Shown here: positions 1-4,753 of the stretch, piece after piece
Layout of the letters: each line of letters begins with the position of its first letter
Numbering within the stretch: the stretch's first letter is position 1
Assembly: GCA_016763235.1 (NCBI GenBank)
Contig: JAESUE010000234.1
Location: 1-6,066, forward strand
DNA: 6,066 nt
Source: Pseudomonadales bacterium
Lineage (GTDB): Bacteria; Pseudomonadota; Gammaproteobacteria; Pseudomonadales; UBA3067
Direction of reading: 5' to 3'
The notes under the pieces: generated by a model
Told to the model about the DNA's origin: nothing
Database searches by the model: none
The model's input: the letters and a program-made list of their open reading frames with translations, nothing else
Translations under genes and position numbers: made by a program

Positions 1-2
1 AT

Positions 3-404
3 TATGGTTTGGTGCGGGATCCTGATCAGCCCCTTGAAATCAAACACTCCTGGGGTTGCACATATAAGGTGACTAACTGGCTGACAGATGGCATTGGTCG
101 ACATGCGGATCATCATGATATTCCAGAGCGTGAATTTTGGAATCTGGTTCCTCACCTTGAGGGGCCGCAGTTACCTGCGGGCTATATGAAAATGATGGGT
201 ATTTCCCGAAACAAGAAAAAGTGGGAAGAAGCCATGGTGCCGCTTCTGATTGAATGGGATGAGAAACACGCTTCTCCAGCTGAGAAGTTGCTTGCGGTGG
301 AGGCGAACGAAAATAGCGGTAATCCGCAATTGATTGCCCATGCAAAAAAACAGCGTCAAGAGTTAGAAGAAACAGGTGTGTTGCCTACCGCTCAAACTGC
401 TTAG
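3..404 (+). CDS. AlkB-like membrane di-iron alkane hydroxylase / fatty acid desaturase, C-terminal part
   Basis: This gene is cut by the left edge; 133 codons remain and end at TAG 402-404. The first visible residues, YGL, match the end of the NYxxHYGL signature of AlkB-type alkane 1-monooxygenases. A KHSW motif follows, then the last histidine box RHADHH (bases 99-116) and the PQLPAGY motif that lies shortly after it in AlkB proteins. In this family histidine boxes bind two irons in the membrane, and the enzyme oxidises terminal C-H bonds of alkanes or related acyl substrates with electrons from rubredoxin. The last 60 or so residues form a charged, probably helical tail (rich in K and E) that does not look like the short AlkB C-terminus I know, so the substrate is uncertain. 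The frame is open to base 3; a TTG at 9-11 is internal, not the start. Family assignment is fairly sure; alkane versus fatty acid substrate is open. Confidence 0.85.
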   Translation, partial: YGLVRDPDQPLEIKHSWGCTYKVTNWLTDGIGRHADHHDIPEREFWNLVPHLEGPQLPAGYMKMMGISRNKKKWEEAMVPLLIEWDEKHASPAEKLLAVEANENSGNPQLIAHAKKQRQELEETGVLPTAQTA

Positions 405-448
405 GCAGCATTGATTTGGTGTGACTGTTTGTTTATCTGAGGTAAGAG

Positions 449-481
449 AAAAAAGGCCCGTTGAATTTCGGGCCTTTTTTT
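449..481. terminator. Bidirectional rho-independent terminator
   Basis: A 12-bp perfect stem pairs 449-460 (AAAAAAGGCCCG) with 469-480 (CGGGCCTTTTTT) around an 8-base loop. The core is six G/C pairs, flanked by A6 on one side and T7 on the other, so each strand has a hairpin followed by a U-tract. It lies 45 bases after the AlkB-like gene and 73 bases beyond the stop of the leftward transporter gene, so it can end both converging transcripts. Confidence 0.93.
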
Positions 482-553
482 ATGGCTGAGACATTAACAC
501 AGAATAAATTTCCTGGTCGTTTAAACCCTTTATAAATCACAGCACGAAATGTA

Positions 554-1435
554 TTACTCTGCAGTATTCTTGGGCCTAATTGTAGTAGGCAGGATCTTTC
601 CTGTTGCCATAAGGCTTGAAAGAAAAATCAATATGGCACCAGCCAAAGCCCAGTAGTCGGGCAATTCCTGCCAAAATAACCAGCCAAAAAAGCCCGCGAA
701 GATAATAGAAAGGTATTGCGCTGGGCCGATTTGTGCAGCGGGGGCTAAGCCATAAGCACGGGTCAAACAGAATTGGCTCAGTGTAGCCAGAGTGCCAATT
801 CCAATGAGAGAAAGAATCTGTATGGTGTTGAGTGCTTGTGATGCAAAGCTAAAGGGGATTGCAGAAATTAGAGTAGAGAAGGCCGAAAAATAAAATACGA
901 TGGTATAAGCTGATTCCGAACGCGAAAGTTTTTGTACGGTAACAAAGGCAAGTGCAGCGAAAGAGCCTGCAACCAGCCCCGTTACAGAATAGATGTTTAG
1001 CATATCTGTGCCGGGTTTTATGATGAGCAATACCCCGCTAAACCCAACAGCGATAGCGAAATAACGTTCGCGGGTGAGTGGTTCTTTTAGCCACAAATAG
1101 GCAATGAGAGGAATAAATACCGGCGCTGAATAATTAAATAGCATTGCTTCTGCCAAAGGAATATTGGCAATGAGATGAAAAAAACAATACATAGCCGTAA
1201 GGCCGGAAGCGGTACGAAGTAGATGGAATCTGAAAACATCTGTCGCAATGACCTTGGGCCCTTTTCTTAATAGCCAAGGTATTAAAATCAATAAGCCCGT
1301 GGCGTTACGAAAGAAAACAATGCTTTCATTGTTGACGGTATCGGAAACATCCCGAATAAGCGCTCCCATGCTGGCAAAAAGCAACGCGGAAATACTGAGG
1401 TAGGTAACTCCGAGTACGGTGTTTTGTTTGCGCAA
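554..1435 (-). CDS. EamA/DMT-family 10-helix transporter
   Basis: This 293-residue inner-membrane protein of the drug/metabolite transporter superfamily has two EamA repeats. I count ten hydrophobic segments, near residues 8-28, 37-56, 71-90, 95-115, 123-140, 147-167, 177-196, 205-224, 235-255 and 261-278. Family-typical stretches are the end of repeat 1 (NYSAPVFIPLIAYLWLKEPL, then a GVLLIIKPG segment at 134-142) and the matching part of repeat 2 (LAPAAQIGPAQYLSIIFAGF). Length and topology are normal for exporters of metabolites, amino acids or drugs; the substrate cannot be read from sequence. The start is a TTG at 1433-1435 with no clear ribosome-binding site. It is kept because the first helix begins at about residue 8 and the next ATG (Met23) would remove most of that helix. 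It lies 61 bases after the outer-membrane barrel gene on the same strand and may be read from the same transcript. Confidence 0.88.
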   Translation of the reverse strand: MRKQNTVLGVTYLSISALLFASMGALIRDVSDTVNNESIVFFRNATGLLILIPWLLRKGPKVIATDVFRFHLLRTASGLTAMYCFFHLIANIPLAEAMLFNYSAPVFIPLIAYLWLKEPLTRERYFAIAVGFSGVLLIIKPGTDMLNIYSVTGLVAGSFAALAFVTVQKLSRSESAYTIVFYFSAFSTLISAIPFSFASQALNTIQILSLIGIGTLATLSQFCLTRAYGLAPAAQIGPAQYLSIIFAGFFGWLFWQELPDYWALAGAILIFLSSLMATGKILPTTIRPKNTAE

Positions 1436-1496
1436 GGTGTGATGAGTCTTAAGTTTTAGGGCTAAAGGTATTCGATGGTATCACGGTCTTATAAAT

Positions 1497-2120
1497 TTAC
1501 CACTCAATACCGAATCCGGCGCCGGCATAATGCCCTTTAAGAGAAAACGCTGCGCTGGAATTGGAGAAAAAGTCTGACGATTCGGTAAATTGAATAGCGT
1601 CGGCCTTTAGATAAAACAGAGGGATGATGAAATATTGCACCCCCACTCCATAATAGTAACGGTCGGCGCTATCTTTGATGGCAGGGGGGCGGTGGGCGCC
1701 AAAATCGACCAGTACTTCTTTAATTTCCATGGTGAGATCGAGGTCTTGTTTGCCGAATTTGCCATATACATTCAGATGATCATTGAGCTGATGTTTGGCG
1801 CGTAGGCCATACATTTTCCCCTTTACTGTGGTGGTTGTTTCCCAGCTTCCGCTTTTATCGGCCCCGCTCGCTGTGTAGTTGTTTTTGTTTGTATAACCAA
1901 GTTCCACGCTGAGCTGGGGGATAATAGATATGCCCACTGTCATGACACCCCCGGTTTCGCTGCGGAAATTAACCGGCTGGTTTATATTTTCTTCGCTCAC
2001 TGTTCGCAGTGCCTCGGCATAAAAATCAACGGCACAGGCAGGGGTGCTGAAACCAATGAGTAAAAGTATTTGAATAAAGTTAAGGGCTTTTTTGGTGCTC
2101 TCTCGCATATTTGTACACAT
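1497..2120 (-). CDS. Small outer-membrane beta-barrel protein (OmpA/OmpW-like porin fold)
   Basis: This 207-residue protein has an N-terminal signal peptide: basic residues at 6-11, a hydrophobic core around 14-24, and a likely signal peptidase I site after ACA (residue 30). The mature part shows alternating polar/hydrophobic strands typical of an 8-strand barrel, such as the segments around residues 57-77, 99-110, 115-124, 153-172 and 190-207. It ends in a terminal tryptophan (GFGIEW), as expected of the C-terminal BAM recognition signal. The barrel class is inferred from this pattern; no family-specific motif fixes a function. ATG 2118-2120 is preferred over the in-frame ATG at 2106-2108 because an AAGG Shine-Dalgarno lies 8 bases upstream of it. 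The gene follows the lipoprotein gene after only 17 bases, so the two are almost surely cotranscribed and may act together in the envelope. Confidence 0.8.
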   Translation of the reverse strand: MCTNMRESTKKALNFIQILLLIGFSTPACAVDFYAEALRTVSEENINQPVNFRSETGGVMTVGISIIPQLSVELGYTNKNNYTASGADKSGSWETTTTVKGKMYGLRAKHQLNDHLNVYGKFGKQDLDLTMEIKEVLVDFGAHRPPAIKDSADRYYYGVGVQYFIIPLFYLKADAIQFTESSDFFSNSSAAFSLKGHYAGAGFGIEW

Positions 2121-2137
2121 GGACTCTGCCTTGATTA

Positions 2138-2956
2138 TTACGGATTAATAAGGGGTAAATAGTGCAGACGAACGCGCTGGGCAAACGCGCCAATAATACT
2201 ACCGCCGCTAAAGTTTTCATCGAGAACTCCGTATTGTTCGCGATAGAGTAGAAGTTCTATATCACAGGCGATGGCATTTGTAGTGATGTAGGGGTCAAGC
2301 AAGTCAGAAATCGTTATATTTACGCTGCCGGTATCGTCGCCGATAACAAGGTTAATGCTGGCGGGAATAACATCCGATTCACAGTTTACGGGGCGAGTCC
2401 GTATACGCATAAGAGTGTTGTCGATAATGGGATCCCACGTCAGCATAACCATGTCATTGGGGTGAAAATATGCGGTGTTTTCCATCGGTGTTAGTAGTTG
2501 AAAAGCGGGAGGGATTTCTACCCATGAGTAGGGTGCTTCTATCAGTGTGTCATCGACCTTGGGCGCGGTTAAATCTGAGGGGTACCAGCGTTGCTCTCGG
2601 TCTGGGTAGTAATTGCGGTAAAAACTGAAGGTAATTGGTGTGCTGTCTTTAATTTCTATTTCACCGTTGTACTTGGGCTGAAAGGACTCATCCTCAAGGT
2701 TTAGTGTAATGCTGCTGGTTTCTGTTTTGGCAATCAGGCGGTCATGATTTTCAAGAATTACAAATTCGTAATTATGGCTTTCGCGATGTAGCTGTGCATC
2801 TATGTGCGCAGTTTTATGGTTAAATGTTTCGATTCGATAATCGGCAACAATACTCTCTGTTTTAACGTCTGCTGATGGAATAGTGTCTGTGCAGGCTTGG
2901 AGAAAAGTCATCAAGAAGATGAGTGAAAAATGAAATGTACTGCGGTTCATGTTCAT
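2138..2956 (-). CDS. Hypothetical lipoprotein with C-terminal Ig-like region
   Basis: This 272-residue protein has a lipoprotein signal peptide: a hydrophobic stretch at residues 9-19 and the lipobox LQAC, which makes Cys22 the likely lipidated residue. Ala-Cys-Thr-Asp follows; the residue at +2 is Thr rather than Asp, which favours sorting to the outer membrane. The rest is beta-rich. From about residue 149 (PPAFQLLTP ... MVMLTWDP) it resembles the start of bacterial Ig-like/fibronectin-type domains, where a TP/SP turn precedes a VxLTW strand. Cys192 and Cys231 could form a disulfide. I do not recognise a named family. The start is ATG 2954-2956 (a second ATG lies two codons on), with an AGAAGA purine run upstream. 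It is the first gene of a leftward unit with the barrel gene 17 bases downstream, suggesting a lipoprotein/outer-membrane protein pair. Confidence 0.75.
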   Translation of the reverse strand: MNMNRSTFHFSLIFLMTFLQACTDTIPSADVKTESIVADYRIETFNHKTAHIDAQLHRESHNYEFVILENHDRLIAKTETSSITLNLEDESFQPKYNGEIEIKDSTPITFSFYRNYYPDREQRWYPSDLTAPKVDDTLIEAPYSWVEIPPAFQLLTPMENTAYFHPNDMVMLTWDPIIDNTLMRIRTRPVNCESDVIPASINLVIGDDTGSVNITISDLLDPYITTNAIACDIELLLYREQYGVLDENFSGGSIIGAFAQRVRLHYLPLINP

Positions 2957-3110
2957 AAACGTCTTCTTGTTGATTTGCGGGTATTTTCTGTGAGTCGTTA
3001 CGTGGTGTTTATATTTTTATTCATTATTAATCATTGAGTATGAATAAGGCATTAATAGGAATATCTTTATAATTAAGCCAAGTTTAACATATCCCGAAAA
3101 AGGAAATCAC
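2957..3110. promoter_or_regulatory. AT-rich divergent intergenic region
   Basis: This 154-base spacer lies between the leftward lipoprotein gene and the rightward YchJ-family gene, so it must hold a promoter for each. On the plus strand there is a perfect -10 hexamer TATAAT at 3068-3073, 37 bases before the YchJ start, but its -35 position (TAAGGC at 17 bases) is poor. A perfect 8-bp inverted repeat, TTATTCAT (3017-3024) and ATGAATAA (3040-3047), sits in the middle. No promoter for the minus strand stands out. Confidence 0.5.
3017..3047. repeat. 8-bp inverted repeat, possible operator
   Basis: TTATTCAT at 3017-3024 is the exact reverse complement of ATGAATAA at 3040-3047, with a 15-base spacer. 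The half-site centres are 23 bases apart, about two helical turns, which suits a dimeric regulator. It lies just upstream of the candidate -10 of the YchJ-family gene. In such AT-rich DNA a chance match is possible. Confidence 0.3.
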
Positions 3111-3500
3111 ATGGGCCAGAGTTGTTATTGTGGAAGTGGTGCTGAATTTGAAACGTGCTGCGAGCCATTTATTATTGGAAGCGAAAAGCCTGATACTGCA
3201 GAGCGCCTGATGCGTTCTCGCTATACTGCGTATGCTTTAAAAAATGAGGACTATTTGATTGAAACTTGGCACACAACAACGCGACCACTTAAAAAACAAG
3301 TAGAAGATGACAAAGTAAAATGGCACCGACTAAAAGTAGTAAAAACAGTTATGGGTGCCGCAGAAGATAATACGGGAGAGGTGTTGTTCGAGGCGATTTA
3401 TAAAGTTAATGGTAAAGCACATAAACATGTTGAGCGAAGTTTGTTTGAAAAAGAAGAGGGCCAATGGCGTTATCTGGATGTTAAGGAAACTCTGATTTAG
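3111..3500 (+). CDS. YchJ-family (UPF0225) SEC-C motif protein, short form
   Basis: This 129-residue cytoplasmic protein of the YchJ/UPF0225 family begins with a SEC-C zinc-binding motif: C5-x-C7-x8-C16-C17, matching CxCxSGxxxxxxCC. The YchJ signature follows: ERLMRSRYTAYALKNEDYLIETWH (residues 31-54). Near the C-terminus is the conserved ERSLFEKEEGQWRYLD block (109-123), part of an NTF2-like/cystatin-like fold. The E. coli protein is about 152 residues and has a second SEC-C motif at its C-terminus; here the protein stops after the core domain without it. SEC-C motifs bind zinc and in SecA contact SecB, but the role of YchJ proteins is not established. A good Shine-Dalgarno (AAGGAA, 3100-3105) sits 5 bases before ATG 3111. 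It stands alone, converging on the DUF4124 gene with a 10-base gap. Confidence 0.93.
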   Translation: MGQSCYCGSGAEFETCCEPFIIGSEKPDTAERLMRSRYTAYALKNEDYLIETWHTTTRPLKKQVEDDKVKWHRLKVVKTVMGAAEDNTGEVLFEAIYKVNGKAHKHVERSLFEKEEGQWRYLDVKETLI

Positions 3501-3510
3501 TCAGAACACC

Positions 3511-4023
3511 TTAATATTTTTCAATCTGTTTGTAGTGGTTGTCCAATAAGCCTTGTACTGCTTTGGCATTATCCATCGCTTTTTTAGCTTGCTCTATAGA
3601 GGGCAGGCCAGGAATCATGTTTTTGGGAGGCTCTAAATCTTGTGTGGTGCTGGCAGTTTCCTCCTTCTCGCCTTTGAGTATTTTGAGGAGCTTTTTATCA
3701 TTCATTTCGAGAATGTTCTGGTTGGGGTTAATCGCCAATATTTGGCTCGTAGTGCTGGTTGGCTGTTGGTCGGAGTAATGCCATAGGCCTTCTTTATCCT
3801 GCCACTTGTGGACGGTTGTGAGAGAAGGCTCTCCATTAGGCAAACCATCTTTCGGTGAGCGGAAAAAGCTCGTTAGCGTATTGAAGCTTTTTATGATGGC
3901 ACTATCGCCTGATGTGATATCGCTTATCGTTAATAGTGGCCTGCCGTCAGGGCGCTTCATAATAAAGGGGGCGGCAACGGCCAACACCACAAGAAATAGA
4001 ATAAATTTTATGAACAGTTTCAT
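3511..4023 (-). CDS. Membrane-anchored DUF4124 domain protein
   Basis: This 170-residue protein has a single hydrophobic N-terminal segment (residues 4-21) after Lys2, with no clean AxA cleavage site, so it is probably an inner-membrane anchor with the rest in the periplasm. Residues 71-88, VHKWQDKEGLWHYSDQQP, match the DUF4124 core (V-x-K-W-x-D-x-x-G-x-x-H-Y-S-D), a small beta unit common in proteobacterial envelope proteins and of unknown function. The remainder is low-complexity linker followed by a predicted helix near 143-168. ATG 4021-4023 is the only start that keeps the anchor; its Shine-Dalgarno is weak. It follows the helical hypothetical gene after 32 bases and is probably cotranscribed with it. 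Confidence 0.85.
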   Translation of the reverse strand: MKLFIKFILFLVVLAVAAPFIMKRPDGRPLLTISDITSGDSAIIKSFNTLTSFFRSPKDGLPNGEPSLTTVHKWQDKEGLWHYSDQQPTSTTSQILAINPNQNILEMNDKKLLKILKGEKEETASTTQDLEPPKNMIPGLPSIEQAKKAMDNAKAVQGLLDNHYKQIEKY

Positions 4024-4055
4024 GTTTGTTTTTAGCTGATCTTTTTGTTAGGCGT

Positions 4056-4385
4056 TTATAGCACGTGCGCCACAATTTTTGGTAATAGTTGTTCAAGGTT
4101 CTGCGCTGTTTTTGAACGAGGTACATATTTACTCATGTTCTTGTGGAGGAATTTCAAGCGCTCTTTTAAATCCTTCACTTCTTGCGTAATGGGCTCATAG
4201 GGGTAATGGTGGTCTTGCACGCTTAATTTATTCAATTCGGCTGCTTCTATTCGGATGATATCAATGATGTTGTAGATGATATCTTTATGTTCAACGCAGT
4301 TGGATTCCCAATAAGCATTATCCAGTTCGTTATGGAGATCAGAAAGCGTCACCAGGAAATTGGCAGTTGACAGTGGTTTGGACAT
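4056..4385 (-). CDS. Small helical protein of unknown function
   Basis: I do not recognise this 109-residue protein. It has no signal peptide or membrane segment and is predicted mostly helical: amphipathic stretches near residues 8-24, 32-54 and 66-86, and a final helix around 92-107. It has a single cysteine (Cys30) and a His-His pair at 59-60. The gene call is well supported by a strong Shine-Dalgarno (GAGGT, 5 bases before ATG 4383-4385), by a perfect -10 hexamer upstream, and by its place at the head of a unit with the DUF4124 gene. It diverges from nirB across a 364-base spacer. Confidence 0.75.
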   Translation of the reverse strand: MSKPLSTANFLVTLSDLHNELDNAYWESNCVEHKDIIYNIIDIIRIEAAELNKLSVQDHHYPYEPITQEVKDLKERLKFLHKNMSKYVPRSKTAQNLEQLLPKIVAHVL

Positions 4386-4435
4386 ACGTTACCTCAGGGG
4401 AATGTTTGTTGCAGAAAAGTGAGTAACCATGTGAA

Positions 4436-4441
4436 ATTATA
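4436..4441 (-). promoter_or_regulatory. Candidate -10 box for the helical-protein/DUF4124 unit
   Basis: Read on the minus strand these bases are TATAAT, an exact -10 hexamer. This would start transcription near 4429 and give a leader of about 44 nt before ATG 4385. No good -35 lies 16-18 bases upstream, so the promoter is tentative. Confidence 0.4.
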
Positions 4442-4483
4442 GACGGCTCTCAAGGAGCTGCTGCCCTCTTTTATTTGTCGCTG

Positions 4484-4500
4484 GGCACCAATATGGTGCA
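4484..4500 (+). promoter_or_regulatory. NtrC (NRI) binding site, enhancer for nirB
   Basis: GCACCA (4485-4490) and TGGTGC (4494-4499) are exact reverse complements separated by ATA. With the next base the site reads GGCACCAATATGGTGCA, which fits the known NtrC consensus TGCACC-N5-GGTGCA at all but the first base. NtrC is the nitrogen-limitation response regulator and binds such sites as a phosphorylated oligomer to activate sigma-54 promoters from a distance. The site centre (4492) is about 160 bases upstream of the predicted nirB transcription start, a usual enhancer distance. Confidence 0.85.
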
Positions 4501-4524
4501 CCTCTTAAGTGCTTGGTTTTTTCC

Positions 4525-4539
4525 GCACCACTTTGCTTC
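4525..4539 (+). promoter_or_regulatory. Second, weaker NtrC-like site
   Basis: The left half GCACCA (4525-4530) is identical to that of the strong site. After the same 3-base spacing the right half TGCTTC matches TGGTGC at 4 of 6 positions. Its centre is 40 bases from that of the strong site. NtrC enhancers often hold a strong and a weak site side by side, so this is plausible but unproven. Confidence 0.45.
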
Positions 4540-4628
4540 GACAGCGCGGCGGCAATGTGATGATCTCGATCGATTAAGTCTGTTAAACTCCTTTTGTTTC
4601 AGTTGACTATGATGTTATTTTTTAAGTA

Positions 4629-4643
4629 GGTACGGTACTTGCT
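4629..4643 (+). promoter_or_regulatory. Sigma-54 (RpoN) -24/-12 promoter of nirB
   Basis: The bases GGTACGGTACTTGCT fit the sigma-54 consensus TGGCACG-N4-TTGC(A/T). The invariant GG (4629-4630) and GC (4641-4642) are both present with the correct 12-base offset, and TTGCT is exact; the deviations are A for T just before GG and T for the C after it. Transcription would begin near 4653, leaving a leader of about 97 nt before nirB. The upstream NtrC site supports the call. Confidence 0.82.
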
Positions 4644-4681
4644 AATTTAGTGCATCGGGTTTGAACTGCCTATTTAAGGCC

Positions 4682-4709
4682 CTCCGCTTTTTGATGAAAA
4701 TAGGTGGAG
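4682..4709 (+). promoter_or_regulatory. Leader hairpin covering the leader-ORF ribosome-binding site
   Basis: In the predicted nirB leader RNA, CTCCGCTT (4682-4689) can pair with AGGTGGAG (4702-4709) over 8 bp, including two G-U pairs. Two further U-A pairs (4691-4692 with 4699-4700) beyond a U-U mismatch would close a 6-base loop GATGAA (4693-4698). The 3' arm contains the purine-rich Shine-Dalgarno of the leader ORF, so the fold would hide it. No terminator U-tract follows. Function is inferred. Confidence 0.4.
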
Positions 4710-4717
4710 CGCTCAAC

Positions 4718-4753
4718 ATGAAGTTACTTAACATTGTCCGGAGATATGCGTGA
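4718..4753 (+). CDS. 11-residue leader peptide ORF overlapping nirB start
   Basis: ATG 4718 opens an 11-codon frame encoding MKLLNIVRRYA and ending at TGA 4751-4753. It has a strong Shine-Dalgarno (GGTGGAG, 4703-4709) 8 bases upstream. Its stop overlaps the nirB GTG start in the sequence GTGA, the arrangement typical of translational coupling, where a ribosome ending on one frame restarts on the next. An in-frame ATG at 4694 would give 19 residues but has no ribosome-binding site. The peptide has no run of one regulatory amino acid as in classic attenuators. It may be a translated leader controlling nirB; with only 11 codons a chance frame cannot be ruled out, although the combination of a good Shine-Dalgarno and exact stop/start overlap argues against chance. 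Confidence 0.5.
   Translation: MKLLNIVRRYA

Noticed and set aside
73..359. Two minus-strand open frames (73-345 and 171-359)
   Set aside because: They lie antisense within the AlkB-like coding region, have no ribosome-binding site and encode no recognisable protein.
3539..4039. Plus-strand open frames at 3539-3778 and 3806-4039
   Set aside because: Both are antisense to the DUF4124 gene, whose domain match and N-terminal anchor show the minus strand is the coding one.
4445..4457. Small hairpin GCTCT-CAA-GGAGC upstream of nirB
   Set aside because: It is only 5 bp with one G-U pair, has no adjacent U-tract, and lies in a divergent promoter region where a terminator is not expected.
4523..4537. 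Possible sigma-54 promoter CCGCACCACTTTGCT
   Set aside because: The -24 GG is not kept (CG) and the -24/-12 offset is one base short; the promoter at 4629-4643 is far better. The GCACCA half fits an NtrC site instead.
4603..4632. Sigma-70 -35 like TTGACT at 4603-4608
   Set aside because: No acceptable -10 hexamer occurs 16-18 bases downstream (GTAGGT and neighbours).
4691..4704. FNR-box-like half site TTGAT-GAAA-ATAGG
   Set aside because: The second half does not match ATCAA and it lies downstream of the predicted transcription start.
4746..4748. ATG at 4746 as the nirB start
   Set aside because: It is out of frame with the NirB motifs; the GTG at 4750 is in frame and has a well-placed GGAG.
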